NCBI GenBank assembly: GCA_003446605.1 | Contig: DMDF01000018.1 | Location: 1 to 15,015, forward strand | Origin: Anaerolineaceae bacterium | GTDB taxonomy: Bacteria; Chloroflexota; Anaerolineae; Anaerolineales; Anaerolineaceae | Length of the DNA stretch: 15,015 nt | Direction of reading: 5' to 3' | Shown here: positions 7,901-15,015 of the stretch, in pieces | Layout: the number at the start of each line of letters is the position of its first letter | How positions within the stretch are numbered: position 1 is the stretch's first letter | Position numbers and translations under genes: made by a program | Notes under the pieces: generated by a model | What the model was told of the DNA's origin: nothing | Seen by the model: only the letters and a program-made list of their open reading frames with translations | Database searches by the model: none

Positions 7901-7918
7901 TTTATTCTCCTTTCTTAA

Positions 7919-9820
7919 CTATTCCTGTACTAATGCCCGTTTCTTGAATGGCATAAATGCATTTGAACCACCCTCATAGAAACGTCTGAAGAATTCCACA
8001 TACTGTAAACGTAAACTCTGAATCGTTGGGCTGAAAGCACCCATCACCAGGTTGAGAGAATGGATCAATACAGCAACCAGAATACCAACCACAACATTCC
8101 CAATCATCCCTACCATCTCATTTGCTACTCTCGCCAAGAAAACGGATGCCAGACCCAATGCAGCAATACGAAGATAGGAGAGAATATTGCCTAATAACCC
8201 CACAAATTCAATTGGACCAAGAATGACACCGGTCTTTCCGTATGAAGCGCCCAGTAAACCAATCCCGCCTACCAGCAGGATATAACTCGGGGTGGTGAAT
8301 CCATCCGGTACGATATGGAGCAGTTTGCCTACCAGTAACAGTAAACCAGCTAAACCGAGCAGCATTCCACCTCTTTCAAGAATGTGGGTTTTATCATGGT
8401 GCTTGATGGCATTCCCAAGTCCTATCAGCAAGCCAAGTACAATGTGAAATACACCCACCCCAATCGTCATATAGAGTAGTGTCATGGTGCTATCTGGGTC
8501 AGAACGATCCAATAGAATAGGTTTTAACCCAATTGCTCCTCCTAAAGTACCGAGAAACTCACCAAACAAAAATCCAAAAATAATTGCCCATATTGAGCCA
8601 TAAAAGACTGTTTTAATCAAATCAGCAAAGATACCTTTGGTTACTTTTTTCGAAAGGAAAAATGTCAGTACCAGTAAAATAGCCCCATATCCAATATCAC
8701 CAAGCATCATCCCGAAGAAAATCGGCATAAAAATAGCGATTAACTTGCTCGGATCAATATCGAAATATGCGGGTATGGCACGCATTTTTGTGAGGTTTTC
8801 GAAAGGCTTGATGATCTTAGGATTTTCCAGCACCACCGGCACCTTTTCTCTTAACTCGGTGGGAATCTCAAGGAAGTTAACCATAATATCCACGCTTACC
8901 TTTTCATGAAGCAATTGACTCAACGAGTCGAATTCATCACTCTTAATCCAACCATAAATCGTAAAGGTGTGTTCTGTCTCTCCAATTCGAGAATAGATTT
9001 CGAACTCATCCATGATATTCAAGCAGTTAATCTGCCAAGAATGCAGATAAGGACCCCAAATACTGGCTAGTTCCCGGAACCGGTCATCTATTGCATCGAG
9101 CTCTTTATGGTCATTCTCAATCTTTTTTTCGATTTTGTCTTGCGCTTCAGAAGAAGAGAGCATGGTATATTCATCGGGTAAAACAAGCTGTGTTATCTTT
9201 TCGCGTTCCAGATAATTCTCGACAGAAACTACCAGATCGCGTGGTAAAACTCCGATCAGCGCATTGGTTGATTCCCCGATCTTGACGGTTACCATTTCAA
9301 ATTTCCCCTGCGTCATGGCGCGCAGTTGATTGATAAGCATATTCATGGAACGAGTCTGGGTAGTGTGCAGTAGAGCTCCGATGGTTGCATTTCCAGATTT
9401 GCGAGCGGAATCAGGAAGAAGGGGAACCATCACCTTCAGTATTTCACGGTATTTTGAAAGGGAAATCAATTCATCCTGTAAATTTGTCTTTTGTTGGGTT
9501 AGTTGCTGTACAGTTGTGGTAACCTGCTCAACTTTAGAATCAATCAACGTAAAGGATGACGTATCTGCGATATCCGTAGGTGGAGTGACAAAATATTTCT
9601 TGAATAGATCTTCCAACCCATTGATTTTCGCATTGACCAGTTCAACCTTTTCTCTAACCTGGACCATTTCATAAGGAAGATTGATAGGCTGCATATAGAC
9701 ATTTGTTAGCGTACGGATATCATCGATCTGCATTGTTCCCAGCTCGTGCAATTCACGAACCGTATCCTGCAAATTTTCTTTCAACCCGATAATTTCAATC
9801 CGTGCCATTTTACTTATCAT
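7919..9820 (-). CDS. atpI: V/A-type ATPase subunit I (membrane stator, a-subunit homologue)
   Basis: Subunit I provides the two ion half-channels next to the c ring and anchors the peripheral stalks. The product is about 633 residues. The N-terminal half (to about residue 340) is soluble and helical, rich in charged coiled-coil segments. The C-terminal half holds about seven to eight hydrophobic segments, beginning near AIFMPIFFGMMLGDIGYG and including GSIWAIIFGFLFGEFLGTLG. The essential channel arginine is very likely Arg551 in NILSYLRIAALGLA. The end (LQYVEFFRRFYEGGSNAF, then PF) is the conserved family C-terminus. I chose the ATG at 9820 because AGGAG lies seven bases before it. The ATG at 9808 is too far from that site, and an ATG at 9841 has none. 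The start overlaps the end of atpH by 11 bases. Confidence 0.96.
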   Translation of the reverse strand: MISKMARIEIIGLKENLQDTVRELHELGTMQIDDIRTLTNVYMQPINLPYEMVQVREKVELVNAKINGLEDLFKKYFVTPPTDIADTSSFTLIDSKVEQVTTTVQQLTQQKTNLQDELISLSKYREILKVMVPLLPDSARKSGNATIGALLHTTQTRSMNMLINQLRAMTQGKFEMVTVKIGESTNALIGVLPRDLVVSVENYLEREKITQLVLPDEYTMLSSSEAQDKIEKKIENDHKELDAIDDRFRELASIWGPYLHSWQINCLNIMDEFEIYSRIGETEHTFTIYGWIKSDEFDSLSQLLHEKVSVDIMVNFLEIPTELREKVPVVLENPKIIKPFENLTKMRAIPAYFDIDPSKLIAIFMPIFFGMMLGDIGYGAILLVLTFFLSKKVTKGIFADLIKTVFYGSIWAIIFGFLFGEFLGTLGGAIGLKPILLDRSDPDSTMTLLYMTIGVGVFHIVLGLLIGLGNAIKHHDKTHILERGGMLLGLAGLLLLVGKLLHIVPDGFTTPSYILLVGGIGLLGASYGKTGVILGPIEFVGLLGNILSYLRIAALGLASVFLARVANEMVGMIGNVVVGILVAVLIHSLNLVMGAFSPTIQSLRLQYVEFFRRFYEGGSNAFMPFKKRALVQE

Positions 9821-10190
9821 GGGAATTCTCCTGGTTTCCATTTCCCAATATAAATGAAAGGCTAATGGTCACAGCATCAGCAATATACTGTTTACCACTG
9901 TCAAGAATGCGTTCAGTTTCATGATTTGATTGTTGAACCTTTTCGGCGGCTTCTGCCCTTGCCTGTTCCAGACCGTTCTCCACCAGACGTGTTCTGGCTC
10001 GTCTTCCACTGGCGTAGGCTTCCTTTTTCGTCTTTTCAGCTTCTTCCTGTACTGCATTAATCTGCTTTTCTGCGTCCTTACGAACATCTGCAATACGTTC
10101 CGCTGTATTCACTTCTGCCTTCATGATCTTTTCGAGCAGAGCCTGTGGATCTTCCTGGTTTTTTTCTTCAACAACAGTCTTTTTTTTCAT
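9810..10190 (-). CDS. atpH: V/A-type ATPase subunit H (G), peripheral stalk
   Basis: This is the partner of E in the peripheral stalk. The product is about 126 residues and almost wholly charged coiled coil (roughly 15-105: runs such as EVNTAERIADVRKDAEKQIN and EEAEKTKKEAYASGRRARTR), with no membrane segment. Such sequences are poorly conserved. The call rests on size, composition, and being first in the operon before atpI, as in Thermus-type and archaeal operons. I prefer the ATG at 10190 (MKKKTVVEEK). Its only ribosome-site candidate, GAGG at 10206-10209, is an unusually distant 15 bases upstream. The in-frame GTG at 10211 would leave a leader of only about nine bases from the predicted transcription start and has no ribosome site. 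Translation initiation here may therefore be weak. Confidence 0.85.
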   Translation of the reverse strand: MKKKTVVEEKNQEDPQALLEKIMKAEVNTAERIADVRKDAEKQINAVQEEAEKTKKEAYASGRRARTRLVENGLEQARAEAAEKVQQSNHETERILDSGKQYIADAVTISLSFILGNGNQENSHDK

Positions 10191-10226
10191 ATCAGTGATT
10201 ATAAACCTCACTTTAAACGACTCGGT

Positions 10227-10255
10227 ATCTTATACCCTCTCTCTTATTTCGTCAA
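10227..10255 (-). promoter_or_regulatory. Promoter of the V/A-type ATPase operon
   Basis: On the minus strand, TTGACG (10255-10250) and TAAGAT (10232-10227) are separated by exactly 17 bases. This is a good sigma70-type promoter, five of six and four of six consensus positions respectively. Transcription would begin near 10220 and give a leader of about 30 bases before the atpH ATG. It is the only convincing promoter seen for the nine-gene operon. Confidence 0.6.
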
Positions 10256-10263
10256 TAAGGGAG
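10239..10263. repeat. Interrupted palindrome over the ATPase -35 box (possible operator)
   Basis: The left arm CTCTCTTATT (10239-10248) and right arm AATAAGGGAG (10254-10263) are inverted repeats. Nine of ten positions are complementary (the exception is T10242 opposite G10260), with a five-base spacer TCGTC. The element covers the -35 hexamer and part of the spacer of the minus-strand promoter, so a dimeric regulator bound here would compete with RNA polymerase. It lies about 40 bases upstream of the -10 box proposed for lpdA. It is too far upstream of either start codon to be a leader hairpin. Confidence 0.45.
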
Positions 10264-10301
10264 TCTTATAAAATTCCGATATGCGCAACAACGAAAACAA
10301 G

Positions 10302-10307
10302 TATAAT
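10302..10307 (+). promoter_or_regulatory. Likely -10 box of the lpdA promoter
   Basis: A perfect TATAAT stands here, about 50 bases before the lpdA ATG, giving a predicted leader of about 43 bases. No good -35 hexamer is found 15-19 bases upstream and there is no TG extension. The promoter is therefore either activator-dependent or not the real one. Confidence 0.4.
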
Positions 10308-10356
10308 CCCTTAAATAACTACTTAATTGTCAGATATATATTATGGAGAAGAAAAC

Positions 10357-11754
10357 ATGAAAGAATACGATGTGATCGTAATTGGCGCTGGTCCTGGGGG
10401 GTATGTTGCCGCCATTCGCGCAGCACAACTGGGGTTTACAACTGCCATTATCGAAAAAAGGTGGCTGGGGGGCGTGTGTTTAAACGTGGGTTGCATTCCC
10501 TCGAAAGCACTACTTAAAAATGCAGAAGTAGCCAGAACACTCCGAGAAGAAGCCAAAGATTACGGAATCACAGGTGACAACATTACCATCGATTACGCCA
10601 CAGCAGTAAAACGAAGCCGGCGTGTATCCGATAGATTAACACGCGGAGTAGGTTTTCTGATGAAGAAAAACAAAATTGATGTGTACGAAGGCTTTGCTTT
10701 TCTCAAAACAAAAAACACCATCCACGTAGATTTAAACAATGGGGAAAAAGAGGAACTGAAAACCAAAAATATCATTATCGCCACAGGTGCATATCCTTTT
10801 ATACCACCAAGTTGGAACCATGACGGTAAAAAGGTTTTAACATATGAGGATGCCATCTTGCAGGAAAAATTGCCGGCTTCCGCAATCATCATCGGGGCAG
10901 GTGCAATCGGTGCAGAATTTGCCACCATCTGGAGTTCGTTTGGAACCAAGATCAGCATTGTAGAAATGCTACCAAATATTCTCCCACTTGAAGATGAAGA
11001 ATTAAGCGCCGAACTGCAAAAGGCATTTCTAAAACGCGGCATCCAGATCTTCACCGGGCACAAGGTGGAAGCCATCGAGCCCACCGGCAGTGGTGTTAAG
11101 GTCACCGTTTCAGTCAATGGCGAGATAAAGGAACTCGAAGCAGAACAAGCCCTGGTGGCGATTGGGTTTAAAGCCAATACTGAAAATCTGGGCCTCGAAA
11201 ACGCCGATGTTGAATTGGATAAACGGGGCTTCATCCAGGTTGACCAGAATATGGCAACCAACACCCCGGGTATATGGGCAGTAGGAGACGTAAATGGAAA
11301 GCTGCTGTTAGCGCACGCCGCTTCTACCATGGGAATCCATTGCGTGGAAACCATCAAGGGCATCCAGCGAAATCCAATTGACTTCAACATGATACCCAGT
11401 GCCACATATTGCTATCCACAAGTCGCATCCTTCGGATTTACCGAAAAACAGGCTAAAGAAGCAGGCAAAGAGATCAAAGTTGGCAGATTTCCATTCCAGG
11501 CTAACGGAAAATCACTGGGCTTAGGTGAAAGTAATGGTTTTGTGAAGGTGGTCGTAGATGCCAAATACGGTGAGATCCTTGGCGCTCACATGATCGGTCC
11601 AGAAGTATCCGAGTTGCTGCCTGAACTAACACTGGCACACAATGCTGAACTCACCATCGAGGAAGTAGCCCATAACGTTCACGCACATCCCACATTGAGC
11701 GAGGTGCTCATGGAAGCCGCTGAAGACGCCCTTGGGCATGCCATCCATATCTAA
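10357..11754 (+). CDS. lpdA: Dihydrolipoyl dehydrogenase (E3, FAD-dependent)
   Basis: This flavoenzyme reoxidises dihydrolipoamide with NAD+ and serves pyruvate, 2-oxoglutarate and branched-chain 2-oxoacid dehydrogenases or the glycine cleavage system. The product is 465 residues, a standard length. It shows the FAD-binding GAGPGGYVAAIRAAQLG (10-26) with acidic Glu33, the redox pair Cys41/Cys46 in GGVCLNVGCIPSK, and the NAD-binding GAGAIGAEFATIWSSFG (from 180). The second FAD motif is GIWAVGDVNG, and the C-terminal HAHPTLSE carries His444 and Glu449, the active-site acid/base pair of the partner subunit. All catalytic residues are present, and HAHPT distinguishes it from mercuric and glutathione reductases. 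The start is the ATG with GGAG eight bases upstream; a TTG 30 bases earlier has no ribosome site. No lipoyl-enzyme genes are adjacent, so its partner complex cannot be named. It diverges from the ATPase operon. Confidence 0.95.
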   Translation: MKEYDVIVIGAGPGGYVAAIRAAQLGFTTAIIEKRWLGGVCLNVGCIPSKALLKNAEVARTLREEAKDYGITGDNITIDYATAVKRSRRVSDRLTRGVGFLMKKNKIDVYEGFAFLKTKNTIHVDLNNGEKEELKTKNIIIATGAYPFIPPSWNHDGKKVLTYEDAILQEKLPASAIIIGAGAIGAEFATIWSSFGTKISIVEMLPNILPLEDEELSAELQKAFLKRGIQIFTGHKVEAIEPTGSGVKVTVSVNGEIKELEAEQALVAIGFKANTENLGLENADVELDKRGFIQVDQNMATNTPGIWAVGDVNGKLLLAHAASTMGIHCVETIKGIQRNPIDFNMIPSATYCYPQVASFGFTEKQAKEAGKEIKVGRFPFQANGKSLGLGESNGFVKVVVDAKYGEILGAHMIGPEVSELLPELTLAHNAELTIEEVAHNVHAHPTLSEVLMEAAEDALGHAIHI

Positions 11755-11772
11755 CAGGTGAAAATAAAAATA

Positions 11773-11800
11773 GGGCTGTTCTTGCAACCCATTGTTCTTT
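11773..11800 (+). terminator. Weak intrinsic terminator after lpdA
   Basis: GGGCTG (11773-11778) pairs with CAACCC (11785-11790), with one C-A mismatch and a six-base loop, and is followed by a T-rich run that includes six T's just downstream. It lies 18 bases after the lpdA stop. The stem is short, so termination may be partial and some lpdA transcripts may read into secA. Confidence 0.35.
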
Positions 11801-11815
11801 TTTCAAGCCACCCTA

Positions 11816-11824
11816 TGCTATAAT
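11816..11824 (+). promoter_or_regulatory. Extended -10 promoter of secA
   Basis: TGCTATAAT combines the TGn extension with a perfect -10 hexamer, 20 bases before the secA ATG. No clear -35 box is present at 16-18 bases, which extended -10 promoters tolerate. The leader would be only about 14 bases, just enough to include the AAAGGA ribosome site at 11834-11839. Confidence 0.5.
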
Positions 11825-11844
11825 CGCACACGCAAAGGAATCCA

Positions 11845-14800
11845 ATGGCTAAAAAGAAATTTAAATCGACCTCCAGATCTTCTTCGCTGAGAGATTTTAA
11901 AAATTATGCACCCTACCTCGAGCAAATCAACGACCTTGAGAAGATATACGAAGCATTAAGCGATGAGGAATTGTCTCATAAAACCATTTTGTTCAAAGAA
12001 CATATAAAGGAAGGAAAAGAATTACTAGATATCCTTCCGGATGCCTTTGCTGCAGTACGTGAAGCCAGTAAACGTACCCTCGGTCTTCGCCATTACGATG
12101 TGCAGATGATCGGTGGGATCGTTATGCATGAAGGAAAGATCGCTGAAATGCGCACCGGTGAGGGGAAAACGCTGGTCGCTACATTACCCCTTTATTTGAA
12201 TGCACTGTATGGAAAAGGCGTACATCTTGTAACCGTGAATGATTATCTTGCCAGACGTGACGCTCGTTGGATGGCACCCATTTTCAATACTCTGGGTCTC
12301 AGCGTAGGTGTTCTACAAATGGCGAATAGAACCGAAAATGGGCGCATGGCTTTCCGGGTAGCTCTTGATAATCGGTCCACCAAAGAAGAGGATGACCAGC
12401 TTGAAATGGTTCCTAGGCGAGAAGCCTACCTGGCAGATATCACCTATGGAACAAATAATGAATTTGGCTTTGATTATCTGCGTGATAATCTGGTCAGCCG
12501 GTTAGAAGATCGTGTGCAACGTGGGCATTTCTTTGCAATCGTAGATGAGATTGATAATATCCTGATCGATGAGGCGCGAACGCCCTTGATCATTTCAGGG
12601 ACAGCCTCTGAGGATATCGCCTGGTATGAACAGATGGCAAAAGTCGTCAATCAATTAAATGAAGATGATTATGATTTCAGCGAGAAAGATCGCAGTGTCG
12701 CCCTTACCGAAATTGGCGAGGTTCACGTTGAAGAATTACTCAATACTTCGCTGCGCGATCCCGATCGCCCGGAAGATATTACCCCTGAACAGGCACGTCT
12801 GTTAGGGTACCTCGAACAGGCATTGAAAGCCAAATTGCTTTTCTCCAGGAATAAAGACTATATCGTCCAGAACAACGAGATCATCATCGTGGATGAATTC
12901 ACCGGACGATTGATGCCCGGCAGGCGCTGGTCAGAAGGGCTGCATCAAGCGGTGGAAGCCAAAGAAGGCGTACGCGTCAATGCGGAAAACATCACGCAAG
13001 CTACCATCACCCTGCAGAATTATTTCCGAATGTATGAGAAATTAGCGGGCATGACTGGTACAGCGCTTACTGAAGCCGAGGAGTTTTTCACCATCTATAA
13101 GCTGGAAGTAACGCCGATCCCGACCAACCTGGATTATGCAGCCAGTTTAAGCGATTCGGATTTGAACACCTTTGAAAAAAAGGATGGTGAAGGGTACCTT
13201 TATATAGCTTATGCTCACAAAGATGATCCTGAGCAAAAAGAGATCTTCTGGAAACGGAAAGACTATCCTGATATCGTTTACCAAACACGGGAAGCAAAAC
13301 TACGCGCGATTTGTATCGAAATTGTGCGCTACAATGCCATCGGGCGACCGCAGCTAGTAGGCACAACATCCATCGTTCATTCAGAAGAATTGTCTTCTCG
13401 CCTGAAAAGAGACCCTCTGCGTTTGCTCCTGCAAACCCTGCTTCTGAAAGCGCGTTGGCGTGAAAAATTTGAAATAGCGGATGAGGAACGAGCGATCCCT
13501 GAATTGGAGGATTTGAATAATCCACTTGAAACACTTTCTCCAGCTCTGCTCAGAGACTTCGCACAAAAAGGAAACCTGGGATCTATCATCCCAGAAAATC
13601 CAGAGAATATCGATTTATTGATTCATATCCTGAGTTTGTCGGAGAACGATAAGCCCAGACTGCAGCAAATTCTCAACGCTGGCATCCAGCATAAAGTTCT
13701 GAATGCCTTAAAACATGATGAGGAATCCCAGATAATCGCTGGGGCAGGTGCGTATGGAGCGGTGACCATTGCGACCAATATGGCAGGGCGTGGTGTGGAT
13801 ATCAAACTGGGTGGCGAATTGGAAGAACACATCCTGAGTGATGTTGTGCAAGCGCTAAATTTAAACCAGATTGATCCCTACAATATGAGCTACAAAGATA
13901 TGGAAGAGACATTGCGCCAGTTATCACCTGAACAATACCGGGATCAAGAGCAAAGTGTACAAATTTTTCTTGATTATCTGGTGAATCTGCGTAAAGTACG
14001 CGAGATTGGAGGGCTGCATGTAATCGGATCAGAACGACACGAAGCGCGGCGTATTGACAACCAGCTGCGTGGACGTGCTGCCCGTCAGGGCGACCCAGGG
14101 TCTTCGCGTTTTTTCCTTTCTCTTGAAGATGATCTGATGCGATTATTTGGTGGTGATCGGGTTGAAAACCTGATGAATTTTTTCAAACTCGATAAATCCC
14201 TACCAATCGAAAACCGTATGATTGGACGGTTGGTAGAACAATCCCAGGAACGGGTCGAAGGCTACAATTTCGATGTTCGAAAACATTTGCTTGAATATGA
14301 TGATGTTCTCAACGACCAGCGCACCCGCATCTATGGCGAGCGAGAAAAAGCGATCACCAAAGAGGATCTCTCTGAAGATATCTGGGGAATGGTTGAAAGC
14401 GAACTGCGAAGAAGAGTGCCTGCCAGCCTGGAAGAAAATCCCTCCCCTTGGAAACTGTGTGCTTTCCTGGATGAGATCCAACCCACCATGATCAGCGTTG
14501 AGAGAGATATCTATATTCCATCCTATTCCTATCACCTGCTTACCGAACAGATCGAAGAGGGAATGAAAGAACGAGATAATGACAGACGGATCGCTTTTCT
14601 CAAGCAATTCACCGTATCTGTCATTACCGCAGAAAAAAAGTATGCTCTCGAAAACATCGCTACATTCATCGACAACAGCGCAGCTACTTATGAAAACCAG
14701 TTCAATGAACGCATGGATGATCTGGAAACATTTTTAGATGGTGTTCAATCAGGGGATCCAAACGCAATGGATGCCAGAGAATTCAAGCAACAATTACAAT

Positions 14801-15015
14801 CCTATGCACATATCCGCCTGCAGATCGATCAGGATGCAACTAGGGCACTCATCAATGGGGAACGTGATGCAGTACGGTCACTCAAAGAGCAATTTTCTTC
14901 GGCACTATTTACCCAATATCTCAATCGCGTTGCGTTCACGATCAATAAGCGTATTGGCGACCAGGTTACACTCCTTCCCACACAAGTAACCACAGGGGAT
15001 TGGAAGAAGGCCAAG
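11845..15015 (+). CDS. secA: Protein translocase ATPase SecA, long form (3' end outside the window)
   Basis: SecA is the cytoplasmic ATPase that pushes preproteins through SecYEG. The frame is open from the ATG (AAAGGA five bases upstream) to the right edge, 1,057 codons. The motor motifs are intact: Walker A MRTGEGKT (102-109), NDYLARRDA (132-140), FDYLRDN (208-214), Walker B region VDEIDNILIDEARTP (233-247), MTGTALTEAEEF (403-414), GRPQLVGTTSI, TIATNMAGRGVDIKLGG (640-656), and RGRAARQGDPGSSRF. Compared with E. coli SecA there are extra segments at about 157-190, 430-466 and 521-611, and the part after EYDDVLNDQR (817-826) is already over 230 residues without the two-helix-finger motif or a zinc-binding tail. 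E. coli SecA has about 900 residues in total, so this one is unusually large. The changes GRGVD for GRGTD and RAARQ for RSGRQ fit my memory of Chloroflexota SecA. Confidence 0.97.
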   Translation, partial: MAKKKFKSTSRSSSLRDFKNYAPYLEQINDLEKIYEALSDEELSHKTILFKEHIKEGKELLDILPDAFAAVREASKRTLGLRHYDVQMIGGIVMHEGKIAEMRTGEGKTLVATLPLYLNALYGKGVHLVTVNDYLARRDARWMAPIFNTLGLSVGVLQMANRTENGRMAFRVALDNRSTKEEDDQLEMVPRREAYLADITYGTNNEFGFDYLRDNLVSRLEDRVQRGHFFAIVDEIDNILIDEARTPLIISGTASEDIAWYEQMAKVVNQLNEDDYDFSEKDRSVALTEIGEVHVEELLNTSLRDPDRPEDITPEQARLLGYLEQALKAKLLFSRNKDYIVQNNEIIIVDEFTGRLMPGRRWSEGLHQAVEAKEGVRVNAENITQATITLQNYFRMYEKLAGMTGTALTEAEEFFTIYKLEVTPIPTNLDYAASLSDSDLNTFEKKDGEGYLYIAYAHKDDPEQKEIFWKRKDYPDIVYQTREAKLRAICIEIVRYNAIGRPQLVGTTSIVHSEELSSRLKRDPLRLLLQTLLLKARWREKFEIADEERAIPELEDLNNPLETLSPALLRDFAQKGNLGSIIPENPENIDLLIHILSLSENDKPRLQQILNAGIQHKVLNALKHDEESQIIAGAGAYGAVTIATNMAGRGVDIKLGGELEEHILSDVVQALNLNQIDPYNMSYKDMEETLRQLSPEQYRDQEQSVQIFLDYLVNLRKVREIGGLHVIGSERHEARRIDNQLRGRAARQGDPGSSRFFLSLEDDLMRLFGGDRVENLMNFFKLDKSLPIENRMIGRLVEQSQERVEGYNFDVRKHLLEYDDVLNDQRTRIYGEREKAITKEDLSEDIWGMVESELRRRVPASLEENPSPWKLCAFLDEIQPTMISVERDIYIPSYSYHLLTEQIEEGMKERDNDRRIAFLKQFTVSVITAEKKYALENIATFIDNSAATYENQFNERMDDLETFLDGVQSGDPNAMDAREFKQQLQSYAHIRLQIDQDATRALINGERDAVRSLKEQFSSALFTQYLNRVAFTINKRIGDQVTLLPTQVTTGDWKKAK

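Noticed and set aside
10331..10344. An AT-rich alternating ATATATATTAT tract as a second lpdA -10 box
   Set aside because: Transcription would start only a few bases before the ATG and lose the ribosome site; no matching -35 box is present.
10327..10356. A TTG start for lpdA ten codons upstream
   Set aside because: The ATG at 10357 has GGAG at proper spacing and begins directly with the FAD-binding strand, as E3 proteins do.
10593..11405. A 270-codon open frame on the minus strand inside lpdA
   Set aside because: It is rich in Ser and Pro with no recognisable motif and lies opposite a complete, motif-verified lpdA. It has no ribosome site and reads as the antisense shadow of that gene.
13088..13534. 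A 148-codon minus-strand frame inside secA
   Set aside because: SecA is continuous and motif-rich on the plus strand here. The antisense frame resembles no family and overlaps other antisense frames, as shadows do.
13132..13677. The possibility that the SecA segments lacking homology mark a frameshift, intein or inserted element
   Set aside because: The reading frame stays the same through all insertions, conserved motifs resume in frame on both sides, and no intein splice motifs (N-terminal Cys, C-terminal His-Asn) or terminal repeats are seen.

Overview
The window looks like chromosome of a bacterium of moderate base composition. My best guess is Chloroflexota, probably Anaerolineae or a relative. 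The main reasons are the SecA, whose insertions and altered motifs (AGAYGAVTIATNMAGRGVD, RGRAARQGDPG) match what I remember of SecA from that phylum, and a complete prokaryotic V/A-type ATPase operon. The assignment is inference; no 16S or ribosomal gene is present. I see no mobile element, CRISPR array, tRNA, rRNA or defence genes.

Layout. (1) 1-1788, plus strand: the 3' end of a homoserine dehydrogenase gene, then folK and folP, each joined to the previous gene by a 4-base ATGA overlap. (2) 1772-10190, minus strand: nine genes of a V/A-type ATPase, transcribed in the order H-I-K-E-C-F-A-B-D. This is the same order as the Thermus-type operon, and most junctions overlap or are only a few bases apart. 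The last gene, atpD, runs tail-to-tail into folP with a 17-base overlap. (3) 10191-10356: a divergent control region. It holds a good sigma70-like promoter for the ATPase operon, an interrupted palindrome over its -35 box, and a consensus -10 box facing the other way. (4) 10357-11754, plus strand: a complete, stand-alone dihydrolipoyl dehydrogenase gene. (5) 11755-11844: a weak terminator-like hairpin, then an extended -10 promoter. (6) 11845 to the end: a very long secA that is still open at the right edge (1,057 codons in the window).

How the genes work together. FolK and FolP are consecutive steps of tetrahydrofolate synthesis. The homoserine dehydrogenase in front of them belongs to the Thr/Met branch of aspartate metabolism, and Met synthesis uses folate-bound one-carbon units. 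The ATPase genes encode a full rotary machine: A3B3 head, D/F shaft with C adaptor, E/H peripheral stalks, I stator with the ion half-channels, and a K (c) ring. It couples ATP hydrolysis or synthesis to H+ or Na+ movement. Lpd and SecA are housekeeping functions with their own promoters.

No obviously novel multi-gene system is visible. The points most worth a second look are the operator-like palindrome at the ATPase promoter, the possible Na+-type ion site in the c subunit, the cysteine cluster in stalk subunit E, and the heavily expanded SecA, in which the two-helix-finger motif has not appeared by residue 1057.
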